Source: Maribacter sp. (GTDB lineage: Bacteria; Bacteroidota; Bacteroidia; Flavobacteriales; Flavobacteriaceae). From it: 45,889 bases of DNA. Below the pieces are notes generated by a model. It was given only the letters and a program-made list of their open reading frames with translations. It was not told the DNA's origin and did no database searches. The stretch lies in assembly GCA_020629415.1 (NCBI GenBank), contig JAHDDL010000017.1, forward strand, positions 37,355-83,243, written 5' to 3'. This document shows positions 1 through 9,800 of this stretch, one piece after another. The number at the start of each line of letters is the position of its first letter. Positions within the stretch are counted from its first letter, which is position 1. The position numbers and the translations under genes were made by a program.

Positions 1-204
<204 letters not shown>

Positions 205-279
205 GTTCAACAGATTTCTTGACAAGCCAAGAATAGTTTAATTTTAATTAAATAGTAGTAACTAACAAAACGAACGTAT

Positions 280-1434
280 ATGCCTATCTATCATAAGCAA
301 GGTGCGTTGCCGCCAAAAAGGCACACACAGTTTAGAAAACCCAATGGGGAATTGTATTCAGAACAATTGTTCGGTACCATTGGTTTTGACGGTATGTCCT
401 CTTTATTATATCATCATAATAGACCTACCATGGTCAAAGAGATTGTAAAGAGTACAGATGTGTCTCCTAAAATTGCTTTGGAGAAGAATATACGTTCGTT
501 AAAGTTGGTTAGTTTTAATGCACCCGCAAAAGACGATTTTTTAGTAGCTCGTGAGCCACTTTTGGTCAATAGTGATATCATCATTGGGGTAGCGGCACCA
601 CGAAAATCGTTACGCGAATATTTTTATAAGAATACAGATGCCGATGAAATGTTGTTCATACATAAAGGCTCTGGTACCTTAAGAACTATTTTTGGACAAA
701 TTCCTTTTGAATATGGTGATTATCTGATCATTCCCAGAGGAACCATTTATCAAATAGATTTTGATAGTGAAGACAATCGTTTATTATATGCCGAATCATA
801 TTCACCGATCTATACGCCAAAAAGATATCGCAATTGGTTTGGGCAGTTATTGGAACACTCTCCGTTCTGTGAACGCGATTATAAATTGCCACAAAACCTT
901 GAAACATTTACCGATACCAATGAACATTTGTTAAAGGTAAAAAAGCAAGGGGTCATGCATGAAATGGTGTATGTAGGGCATCCTTTTGATGTTGTAGGTT
1001 GGGATGGATATAACTTCCCATACGGATTCTCCATTCATAATTTTGAACCTATTACGGGCAGAATTCACCAGCCGCCACCAGTGCATCAAACTTTTGAAAC
1101 AAATGCCTTTGTAATTTGTTCGTTTGTGCCAAGACTGTATGATTATCATCCGCAGTCCATTCCGGCACCATATAACCATTCCAATATAGATTCAGATGAA
1201 ATGCTGTATTATGTTGATGGCGATTTTATGAGCAGAAACGGCGTACAACCAGGTAATATTTCTTTGCATCCCGCAGGTATACCACACGGTCCGCATCCAG
1301 GTGCTGCAGAACGAAGCATAGGTCAAAAAGGGTCTGAAGAATTAGCGGTTATGATAGACACCTTTAAGCCGTTAATGGTTACTGAGAATGCCATGAAATT
1401 AGATGATGGCGATTATTACAAATCTTGGTTATAA
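280..1434 (+). CDS. hmgA: Homogentisate 1,2-dioxygenase
   Basis: The enzyme opens the homogentisate ring to give maleylacetoacetate and is cytoplasmic and Fe(II)-dependent. At 384 aa it is shorter than the human enzyme (about 445 aa) but normal for the bacterial cupin-type form. Candidate iron ligands are His300 (in APYNH), an acidic residue just after it (Asp306/Glu307) and His336 in the PHGPHPG motif, which matches the TPHGPD stretch of the family. HQPPPVHQTFE (263-273) precedes the C-terminal cupin strands. It lies downstream of hppD and overlaps the possible TTG start of fahA by 10 bp, so it is probably translationally coupled. The identification is secure; the exact second ligand is uncertain from reading alone. 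Confidence 0.93.
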   Translation: MPIYHKQGALPPKRHTQFRKPNGELYSEQLFGTIGFDGMSSLLYHHNRPTMVKEIVKSTDVSPKIALEKNIRSLKLVSFNAPAKDDFLVAREPLLVNSDIIIGVAAPRKSLREYFYKNTDADEMLFIHKGSGTLRTIFGQIPFEYGDYLIIPRGTIYQIDFDSEDNRLLYAESYSPIYTPKRYRNWFGQLLEHSPFCERDYKLPQNLETFTDTNEHLLKVKKQGVMHEMVYVGHPFDVVGWDGYNFPYGFSIHNFEPITGRIHQPPPVHQTFETNAFVICSFVPRLYDYHPQSIPAPYNHSNIDSDEMLYYVDGDFMSRNGVQPGNISLHPAGIPHGPHPGAAERSIGQKGSEELAVMIDTFKPLMVTENAMKLDDGDYYKSWL

Positions 1435-2687
1435 CAGAAATAAGAAAACACTTGACAACACTAAGAACATGGGTCAGCGTACCCCATATTTCAGATTTTT
1501 CCATTTACAATCTTCCTTTTGGCATTTTTTCGGTGAACGATGATCAGCCAAGAGCAGGTATTGCTATTGGAGCGCAAATTGTTGATTTGGTTGTGGTATC
1601 AGAGTTAGGGTTGATAGAGGTCGATGCCAACTATTTTAATCAATCAACTTTAAACGAGTTTATCGCTCTAGGAAAGAAGATTACCAATAAAGTCCGTTTA
1701 GATATACAGCAGTTGCTGGTGATAGAAAATTCGCCATTAAAAAATCATCCTGAAGCATTTGTGCAACAGAAAGACGCTACCATGCATTTACCGGTGCAAG
1801 TAGGCGATTATACCGATTTTTATTCGAGTATAGAGCATGCTACCAATGTTGGTAAAATGTTTCGTGATCCAGAAAATGCGCTATTGCCCAATTGGAGGCA
1901 TATTCCGGTAGGCTACCATGGTCGCGCTTCTTCTATTGTAGTTAGCGGTACCAATATTTATAGACCTATGGGTCAAGTGAAAACCAATGAAATGGAAACA
2001 CCGGTTTTTCAAGCATCGGGGCGTTTAGATTTTGAATTGGAAATGGGTTTCATAGTAGGTAAACCTACACAATTAGGAGAACGGATTGCCGTTGAAAATG
2101 CTTCTGAACATATTTTTGGCTTGGTATTGTTCAATGACTGGTCTGCTAGGGATATTCAGAAATGGGAATATGTACCTTTAGGTCCGTTTTTGGGCAAAAG
2201 TTTTGCATCATCCATGTCGCCTTGGATTGTTACGTTAGAGGCATTAGAGCCATTTAAGGTTCAAGGTCCTAAGCAAGATCCAGCTGTACTTTCGTATTTA
2301 CAATATGAGGGAGCCAAAAATTATGATATACAATTAGAAGTGGGGACGTCTTCCAAATCTTCGGAAGAAACAATAATCAGTCGCTCAAACTTTAAGTACA
2401 TGTATTGGAATATGATGCAGCAATTGGCGCACCATACCGTAAATGGATGTAATGTAAATGTAGGCGATGTCATGGCATCGGGTTCCATATCGGGCAAAGA
2501 TGAAAGCTCCTATGGATCGTTGTTGGAGATTTCGTGGGGAGGTAAAAAACCTTTCGAATTAAAAGACGGAAGCAAACGCACTTTTATTGAAGATAATGAC
2601 ACCATAACCCTGAAAGGATTTGCTGAAAAAGAAGGCGTAAGGGTTGGTTTCGGCGAAGTAACGGGTACTATTTTACCCAGTAAGTAA
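1425..2687 (+). CDS. fahA: Fumarylacetoacetase
   Basis: Fumarylacetoacetase hydrolyses fumarylacetoacetate to fumarate and acetoacetate, the last step of tyrosine breakdown. Visible family features are the N-terminal TWVSVPHISDFSIYNLPFGIFS segment (typical of the FAH N-terminal SH3-like domain), the GRASSIVVSGT stretch, the metal-site strand RLDFELEMGFIVG with its paired acidic residues, and FNDWSARDIQKWEYVPLGPFLGKSF with a further metal-binding Asp. The start is not an ATG. The frame opens with TTG at 1425, overlapping hmgA, and a second in-frame TTG at 1452 would give 411 aa and begin nearer the conserved TWV motif. I favour 1452 on family length and the A-rich stretch before it, but list the longer frame. 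It is followed after 8 bp by the flavin-reductase-like gene. Confidence 0.92.
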   Translation: MVITEIRKHLTTLRTWVSVPHISDFSIYNLPFGIFSVNDDQPRAGIAIGAQIVDLVVVSELGLIEVDANYFNQSTLNEFIALGKKITNKVRLDIQQLLVIENSPLKNHPEAFVQQKDATMHLPVQVGDYTDFYSSIEHATNVGKMFRDPENALLPNWRHIPVGYHGRASSIVVSGTNIYRPMGQVKTNEMETPVFQASGRLDFELEMGFIVGKPTQLGERIAVENASEHIFGLVLFNDWSARDIQKWEYVPLGPFLGKSFASSMSPWIVTLEALEPFKVQGPKQDPAVLSYLQYEGAKNYDIQLEVGTSSKSSEETIISRSNFKYMYWNMMQQLAHHTVNGCNVNVGDVMASGSISGKDESSYGSLLEISWGGKKPFELKDGSKRTFIEDNDTITLKGFAEKEGVRVGFGEVTGTILPSK

Positions 2688-2695
2688 TTTAGAAT

Positions 2696-3601
2696 ATGAG
2701 CACAATGTCACAACACGAAGAAATAAATACAATAGACCCGGCAAGTATATCTCAACAAGAACTGCATGGGTATTTATTATCTGCTGTAGCGCCAAGACCT
2801 ATTTGTTTTGCCAGCACAATTGATAAAGACGGCAATGTAAATTTGAGTCCGTTCAGTTATTTTAACCTATTTAGTGTAAACCCTCCAATCATGATTTTTT
2901 CCCCTTCAAGAAGAGGTCGTGACAATACCACTAAGCATACCTTGGAGAATGTATTGGAAGTAAAGGAAACGGTAATCAATATTGTGAATTATGACATGGT
3001 AGAACAAATGTCATTGTCAAGTACCGAATACGGTGATGGTGTAAATGAATTTGTAAAGGCAGGATTAACCCAATTGCCAAGTGATAAAGTAAAGCCACCA
3101 AGAGTAGGTGAAGCTCCCGTAGCTTTTGAGTGTGTGGTGGATCAGGTAATAGCATTGGGTGATGGTCCAGGGGCAGGAAATCTAGTATTGGCAAAAGTAG
3201 TTCAGATACACGTAAAGAAAGCATTTCTAGATGCCGAAGGGAAGTTGGATACCCTCAAGTTAGATTTGGTTGCCCGTATGGGAGGCAATTGGTATTGCAG
3301 AGCTAATGGCGATGCTTTATTCGAAATCCCTAAACCTATACGAACCAAAGGTATTGGGGTAGATATGTTGCCAGAAGCTGTGCGTAACAGTACAGTACTG
3401 ACGGGGAATAATTTGGGCAGATTAGGTAATCTAGAAGAGTTGCCAACAAAAGAAGCAATTACTGCTATTGCAGCACATGCAGAGGTAAAATCTATACTAA
3501 ACGGCAATGAAGATGCTGTAGCATTGCACAAACTGGCACAACAGTGGTTGGTAGAAGGAAAAACTGAAGATGCTTTGGCCTTGTTGCATTTGGGAGTTTA
3601 A
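2696..3601 (+). CDS. Flavin reductase-like (FMN-binding split-barrel) protein
   Basis: This 301-aa protein has a DIM6/NTAB-type flavin-reductase domain in roughly residues 20-205. Hallmarks are APRPICFASTIDKDGNVNLSPFSYFNLFS (FMN-phosphate-binding region) followed by NPPIMIFSPSRRG, and later APVAFECVVDQVI. It has no signal peptide and is presumably cytoplasmic. It sits 8 bp behind fahA in the tyrosine operon, which suggests a role next to homogentisate metabolism, but no standard step of the pathway needs a flavin reductase. The last 80 or so residues (with TKEAITAIAAHAEV) are helical and outside the core domain. Its stop overlaps the stop of the convergent gene by 4 bp. The fold is confident; the substrate is unknown. 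Confidence 0.85.
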   Translation: MSTMSQHEEINTIDPASISQQELHGYLLSAVAPRPICFASTIDKDGNVNLSPFSYFNLFSVNPPIMIFSPSRRGRDNTTKHTLENVLEVKETVINIVNYDMVEQMSLSSTEYGDGVNEFVKAGLTQLPSDKVKPPRVGEAPVAFECVVDQVIALGDGPGAGNLVLAKVVQIHVKKAFLDAEGKLDTLKLDLVARMGGNWYCRANGDALFEIPKPIRTKGIGVDMLPEAVRNSTVLTGNNLGRLGNLEELPTKEAITAIAAHAEVKSILNGNEDAVALHKLAQQWLVEGKTEDALALLHLGV

Positions 3602-6042
3602 CTTTTTGTGTTAATTGAATCCGTATCCATAGAGAAATCCATTGGTTTATCGTTCCAGTAAGAATCGGTTAGTTGTTTTTTATAGTCCTGTTTTAGTTCG
3701 GTTAGCGGTCTTTTAATTGTTTTTACAGCATTAGTTTCAATGTCATTGGATACAAGGTTGTTTTTGTAAAATATGGAATATAAATATTCATGTTTGGGTG
3801 AAAATACCTTTGTATTTGTAGATACATCTAAAAGATTGAAAAAGTATTTACCATGTACATTTTTATAGGTTTGTACAATGCTATGATTTTGTTTTACTAG
3901 ATTTTTCGTTTTTTTGGTTTCGTATTCGGCACGTTCTATGTCGTGTTTATATTTTAATACGGCAAAAGTTTCTGAACTTATATAAATACTGCCAGAAGAA
4001 GCAATGGGTGCCGGATATCCATAACCCGTAGAATACGAACCTGGTGAGTTGTTGCTGAAATTTATTTTATAGACTTTTTGCCCTTCATAATTTAAAACTC
4101 CGTCCTTTTGTAAATCATAAGATCCAGAGCGATATAGAACATTGGTTTTACTTAAAATAATGTCTCTATTTAAAACTACCCATAAACTACCAATACCATT
4201 AAGGGTGTTCTTTTTGTCATAGATGTCGGTATTGGTTCTTAGATGATGAATTTCTGCATAGATATTATTTTCAGGTCTTACGGATCCATTAATACCCTTT
4301 TTATTATAAGTTTCAATTACAGCTTCTTCTCCTTTAATTACAGAATCTTTAGTACTATATGTAATTACTTTGTAATTAAAACTTTGATTATAGGGAGTTT
4401 GCACGTAATTCATTTCAATATTTTCCCGAGCTTTTTTAATGATTTCTTCAGCGCTTAATTCTACTCTTGCAGCCGAAACAACAACCTCATTTAAAACAAT
4501 ATCATCTTTAGATTTTTTAAGTCTTATGTTATTTTCTGATTTAATTGAGCTTATATGAACCGAATCGCTTTCATACCCTATCGCAGAGAAGACTAAGTAT
4601 TCTTTTGAACTTTCTTTACGGGGAATACTAAACTGTCCTTTTGAATTTGAAACCGTACTTGAATTCAAATTAGAATAATAAACGTCTACATAATTAATAG
4701 GTGTAGAAGTATCATTGTCAAAGATAAAACCAGTTATGTTGTCTGTTTTATTGTAGTTTGTTATCTCAGTCGTTTTATCGCTGTAATCAATATACTCAGG
4801 TGGGTACATATTTTCGATATAATAGATACCGTCAAAAATGTTCTCCCAATTGGCAGATAACGGAAGGTAGCCTAAAGCGGATGAATAAAATTGATGTGGA
4901 ATATCATCTAGCACGTATAGGTCTGATTTAAAACTCTTTTTTTTAAAATCGGATTCAATACTCTTAAATGGCGGTTGTAAAATTGGAATAATCTGCTGTA
5001 CGGAAAAATCATAATATAAACCTTCATAAGAGGTGAAAGCTAAGCTAAACAACTTTGAGCCGTACTTTTCTTTAAGAATTTGACCCATTGGTACGGCATA
5101 TTTCAATTCTTTTATTTGTGCAATTTCTTCTTCAGCGCTAGTATGGCTATCGCCTTGAATACTGTCTATGATTGCAATTTGTTTTTTAATAAAACTTTCG
5201 GTTTCTAAGGTGTACTCGAATTGGTTCAATTTATCCGCAAAGTGATAGCTTGCGCCCCAGCCCATTATTTTTTCATTAGGAAAGGTTTCTTTTATGAAAA
5301 TAAGATTTTCTGCCATTTGTTCATCCCTAGGGTTCTGAATGGCAATTTTTTCTTTTTGAAGACTCTTTAATCCAAAATCCAAATCAGAAAATACACTTTT
5401 AAATGTTTGGACGATTACTTTTGTTTTAATATCATTTTTAGGGATTTGGTCTAATTTTTCAATGACAGCATTGATACGGTTGTATAGCTCGGTGGAATCC
5501 TTTTTATTAAAAGCATACTTTTCAAAATCTCTAGCAACCATGGTTTTTTCAATCTCCATATAAGTTTCATTTGAAACTTCAATCCTGTTTTTTGAACATA
5601 AAGTTTTAAAGTCATCAAGAAAGTACTCTTCAAAGAGATTTGATTCTTGAGAATCGAACCCAAGAATTTTCATTTCAGGATGCTTTTCCAAATAGTTCAA
5701 TAATTCTTGGAAAACTTTGGTAGTAGTATATAGCCAACCGACACTTTGATTAAAAATTTTTATGTTTTCCTGCTTGTTTTGGTATAGTTCGTTTGCCTTA
5801 AAATTGTCATACATACCACTTTCAAAAACCAACAAATTGTAACCATAGTTTTCATGTAACTCTTTTACCATTTCAAATTTTTTATCAAAAACGGCACCAT
5901 CTCCATGAGACTGTTCGCCAAGTAATATGATTTCAAGTTCGTCAGGTGATATATCCTTGAAAATAGAATCTTGACTAAAAAGAGTACTGGTAGATATGAT
6001 ACTTAAAATAAGAATCGAAAGTAATATGGATATGCTTTTCAT
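3598..6042 (-). CDS. Secreted erythromycin-esterase-like protein fused to a CarboxypepD_reg-like module
   Basis: The protein is 814 aa with a signal peptide (residues 1-23, cut near LFSQD). Residues about 35-410 resemble the erythromycin esterase (Ere) fold: GEQSHGD at 42-48, VFESG with Glu74, and a later His267 in GWGASYH. Glu43, His46 and Glu74 fall at the positions described as catalytic in EreB, although the Arg55 position is Lys here. Residues about 434-510 form a carboxypeptidase-regulatory-like beta-sandwich (ITGFIFDNDTSTPINYVDVYYS, then FSAIGYESDSV), followed by the NEVVVSAA linker often seen in Bacteroidetes surface proteins and a C-terminal domain of about 290 aa. It is 27 bp downstream of the DUF4287 gene, so the two are probably co-transcribed. 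The function is unknown; macrolide hydrolysis is unlikely in this setting. A periplasmic or surface hydrolase is the best guess. Confidence 0.75.
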   Translation of the reverse strand: MKSISILLSILILSIISTSTLFSQDSIFKDISPDELEIILLGEQSHGDGAVFDKKFEMVKELHENYGYNLLVFESGMYDNFKANELYQNKQENIKIFNQSVGWLYTTTKVFQELLNYLEKHPEMKILGFDSQESNLFEEYFLDDFKTLCSKNRIEVSNETYMEIEKTMVARDFEKYAFNKKDSTELYNRINAVIEKLDQIPKNDIKTKVIVQTFKSVFSDLDFGLKSLQKEKIAIQNPRDEQMAENLIFIKETFPNEKIMGWGASYHFADKLNQFEYTLETESFIKKQIAIIDSIQGDSHTSAEEEIAQIKELKYAVPMGQILKEKYGSKLFSLAFTSYEGLYYDFSVQQIIPILQPPFKSIESDFKKKSFKSDLYVLDDIPHQFYSSALGYLPLSANWENIFDGIYYIENMYPPEYIDYSDKTTEITNYNKTDNITGFIFDNDTSTPINYVDVYYSNLNSSTVSNSKGQFSIPRKESSKEYLVFSAIGYESDSVHISSIKSENNIRLKKSKDDIVLNEVVVSAARVELSAEEIIKKARENIEMNYVQTPYNQSFNYKVITYSTKDSVIKGEEAVIETYNKKGINGSVRPENNIYAEIHHLRTNTDIYDKKNTLNGIGSLWVVLNRDIILSKTNVLYRSGSYDLQKDGVLNYEGQKVYKINFSNNSPGSYSTGYGYPAPIASSGSIYISSETFAVLKYKHDIERAEYETKKTKNLVKQNHSIVQTYKNVHGKYFFNLLDVSTNTKVFSPKHEYLYSIFYKNNLVSNDIETNAVKTIKRPLTELKQDYKKQLTDSYWNDKPMDFSMDTDSINTKS

Positions 6043-6069
6043 TTGATATTTTTCTAGAACTAAATAATC

Positions 6070-6612
6070 TTACTCCGCCTTCTCATAAGCTTCCTTCAAC
6101 CAATCGGTCAGTTCCTCATCAACCTGATCAGCATCTGTGAGTTGTACACGGTGCGTACACATACTGCCAAAAGGTCCTGAAGATTCAAGTCGCTCAGTAG
6201 TTGGCTTGTCTTTTATTTTTAATCCTAAATCTATTCTAGTTTTGGTAGCAGGTTTTATCAATGCAAATTGCTTTTTACGAATAATACTTACGGTAGTTTT
6301 CTTTGGGGTTATGGTAATATCATCTCCAAAAGGCTTTATTGCAAGTAGCAGCTTTTCATAAATAGGAAGTAGGCTTTCTTTCCCTTTGTATTGCTGATCC
6401 ACCAAATCCGTTGGAGCATGGTTTTCTTCTTTTGAAAGGGTAACAATGGTATTTGCAAAACCGTGGGTAACACCATGTTCTTTCTTTAAATAATTGACAC
6501 CTTCAGAATGTTTGGCAAATGACTTTTCTTTAAGAATGGTCTTCCATTCATTCAATGATTTTCCTGTCTTTTCAGGCATGTTGTCGATCATGGTTTGCAG
6601 TGCCTTTTCCAT
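6070..6612 (-). CDS. DUF4287/DUF5655 domain protein
   Basis: This 180-aa cytoplasmic protein has no signal peptide. Residues about 5-55 match the DUF4287 pattern (TGKSLNEWKTILKE, then HGVTHGFANTIV). Residues about 75-178 match DUF5655, a small domain found in predicted transporter-like or nucleic-acid-associated proteins, with QYKGKESLLPIYEKL at its start. Two-domain proteins of this form are common in Bacteroidetes and other environmental bacteria and lack a known activity. It is the first gene of a two-gene minus-strand operon with the Ere-like protein. Nothing in the sequence ties the two functions together. Confidence 0.8.
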   Translation of the reverse strand: MEKALQTMIDNMPEKTGKSLNEWKTILKEKSFAKHSEGVNYLKKEHGVTHGFANTIVTLSKEENHAPTDLVDQQYKGKESLLPIYEKLLLAIKPFGDDITITPKKTTVSIIRKKQFALIKPATKTRIDLGLKIKDKPTTERLESSGPFGSMCTHRVQLTDADQVDEELTDWLKEAYEKAE

Positions 6613-6785
6613 AAGTAGAGCGTTTTATGTATGTTTCAATTTACAAAAAAATAGTAACCCCTTGGGTTGGTTATTCAGCACCATCTTTTTTTTAATGTTA
6701 TTCTATCCAAAAAAGATCAACAAACACCCCCTAACATTAGCAATCTATCAATAAATAGCGTTCCAACTCCAATTTGAATAAAAAT

Positions 6786-6816
6786 TTTGTGATTCACGCT
6801 TACTTATATTCATTTG
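6786..6816 (+). promoter_or_regulatory. Predicted promoter of the transglutaminase/ATP-grasp operon
   Basis: TTTG (6786-6789), a 19-bp spacer, then TTCATTTG (6809-6816). This is 7 of 8 to the Bacteroidetes -7 box TAnnTTTG with the expected spacing. Transcription would start about 40 nt before the ATG at 6863. The rest of the 250-bp divergent gap (6613-6862) shows no clear repeat or operator. Confidence 0.4.
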
Positions 6817-6862
6817 CTGATTATAGTGCTTATATTAGGTAGTACCGAAATCCCACAACCGT

Positions 6863-9800
6863 ATGGCATTAAAAGTTGCAATTAAACACAAGACCAAGTA
6901 TATCTACGATAGAAGTATAAATCTATCGCCACATATTTTTAGGTTGCGTCCGGCACCACATAGTAGAACACCAATAGAGGCTTATTCAATTAAAATTAAA
7001 CCTGAAAATCATTTTTTTAATTGGCAACAAGACCCTTTTGGAAATTATTTGGCTCGAATTGTTTTTCCCGATAAAACCACTGAGCTGTCTATTGATGTAG
7101 AAATTATAGCCGATTTAAAAACCATCAATCCGTTCGATTTTTTTGTTGAGGAAGCTGTAGAGGAATTTCCATTTAAATATTCCGATGAGGCTAAGAAAGA
7201 ACTTTTACCCTATTTGGAAAAAGTGGAGAGTGGTCCGTTATTGAAAGAGTGGCTGTCAAAGATAGATTTGACTCCGCAAAGAAGTATAGATTTTTTAATT
7301 GGGCTAAATAGCAAATTGTATAATTACTTGGATTATACTTTGAGAATGGAGCCCGGGGTACAAACCTGTGAAGAAACCTTAGAGGCTAAGTTGGGTTCTT
7401 GTAGGGATTTTGCATGGTTGCTGGTGCAAACACTTCGTCATTTAGGTTTGGCGGCTCGCTTTGTTTCCGGGTATTTGGTACAATTGAAATCCGATGAAAA
7501 ATCACTGGATGGTCCTTCTGGTCCAGAAGAGGATTTTACCGATCTTCATGCATGGGCAGAAGTATATTTGCCCGGTGCCGGATGGATCGGTCTGGACGCC
7601 ACATCTGGTTTGTTTACGGGAGAAGGTCATATTCCATTGGCATGTACACCATCTTATGAAAGTGCCGCACCGGTAAGCGGATTTAGTGATTTTGCTGAAA
7701 CTACCTTTGAATTTGAAAATTCGGTTACTAGAATTTTTGAATCGCCACGTGTAACCAAGCCCTACACAGATGAACAATGGCAAGCAATCTATGATCTTGG
7801 TTTTAAGGTAGAGGAAGAATTGCAGGCCAATGATGTTCGTTTAACTATGGGAGGCGAACCTACATTTGTCTCTATAGATGATATGGAATCTGAGGAGTGG
7901 AATACCGCTGCAGATGGTCAACACAAAAGGGAACTGGCGAGCAAACTTTCCATCAGGCTACTAGAGGTATTTGGTAAAGGGGGACTCTTGCACCACGCAC
8001 AGGGTAAATGGTATCCTGGAGAGGCCTTGCCACGTTGGCTCATTGGTATCCACTGGCGCAAAGACGGAAAACCCATTTGGAACGATCCAAGTTTATTGGC
8101 ATCTTTCTCTGAGGAATATAAAATGCCCAGAAATATTACCAAACGATTTTTAAAGACCTTAGGGGGCTATTTGGGTTGTAAGACCAACAGTGTAATGCCA
8201 GCCTATGAAGATGCCTTTTACTTTTTATGGGAAGAAGGAAAATTACCGGTAGATGTCAACCCTAAAAAATACAATAAAGATGATGGTCACCTACGTAGAA
8301 AATTGGGTGAAATATTGGAAAATGGAATTGGTGAAGTAGTAGGTCACGTATATCCTTTGACCAAAAAGAACAATAAATGGCTTACGAATAAATGGAAGTT
8401 TAGAAATAAATATTTGTTTCTTACACCCGGTAATTCCGCTATAGGACTTCGTTTGCCTTTGGCGGCATTGCCCCAAGACCCGCCAATCCCTTCAGAACCA
8501 ACGGCAGAGGTAGAGTTGTTTGAACCCTCGCCGGATTTGCCAAAACCTGGTGATGCATTGGAAAAACGATTGAAATTAAAATCTATAGGTCACCCAAGAA
8601 AGCACCCTTATGTGCGTACGGCAATTTGTGCAGAGGTCAGGGAGAATAAATTATTTCTTTATTTGCCTCCGTTAGATAGTGCCGAAGACTTTTTGGACTT
8701 GGTGGCAAGTATAGAAGCTACGGCAAAAGAATTAAAAGTTCCTGTGATTCTAGAAGGCTATGAGCCACCTCGTGATAATAGGTTAGAAGTTTTAAAGGTG
8801 ACCCCTGATCCAGGTGTTATTGAGGTAAACGTACATCCTGCAAAAAACTGGCAAGAACTTACGGACAATACGCTAACCTTATATGCCGAAGCAAAGCAGG
8901 CCCGCTTAGGAACCGAAAAATTTATGCTAGATGGTAAGCATACCGGTACAGGCGGTGGTAATCACGTTACCTTGGGCGGTGTAACTCCGGCTGATAGTCC
9001 GTTATTACGTAACCCGCAGTTATTACGAAGTCTTTTGACTTTTTGGCAACATCACCCCGGACTGTCCTATTTGTTCTCAGGTGCATTTATTGGGCCTACT
9101 AGTCAGGCTCCACGAGTAGATGAGGCAAGGTTGGAGAACTTGTATGAACTTGAAATTGCCTTTTCGCAAATACCGGATGATAAAGAGGTACCGTTTTGGA
9201 TCACTGACCGTCTGTTCAGACATCTGTTGACGGACATAACAGGGAATACCCATAGAGCGGAGTTTTGTATAGATAAATTATACTCTCCGGATTCTTCGTC
9301 CGGGCGTTTGGGTATCTTGGAGTTACGTGCCTTTGATATGCCTCCTCATGCGCAAATGAGTTTAATGCAAATGTTGTTGGTGCGTACATTGGTATCATGG
9401 TTTTGGAAAAAACCGTACAAGCACAAATTGGTGCGTTGGGGTACAGAATTGCATGACAAATTCTTGCTGGAGCATTATGTAAAAGAAGATATTAAGGATA
9501 TTGTAGAGCAATTGAACGAAGCGGGATATCCGTTCAAATTAGATTGGTTTGATCCCTTCTTTGAATTCCGTTTCCCGTTGTACGGTATGATAGATGTCAA
9601 TACCATACAAATGGAATTGCGTATGGCCATAGAACCGTGGAATGTGCTTGGTGAGGAAATGACCGGTGGCGGAACATCCCGTTATGTAGATTCTTCATTA
9701 GAGCGTGTACAGGTAAAAGTCAATAATTTTAATGAAAAGCGATACTCGTTAACGTGTAATGGAGTTAAAATTGAATTGAGCGCTACAGGAACAAAGGGCG

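Noticed and set aside
3598..6042. Macrolide resistance gene
   Set aside because: Only the Ere-like fold is shared. The protein is 814 aa, exported, fused to a CarboxypepD_reg-like module and not in a resistance or mobile context.
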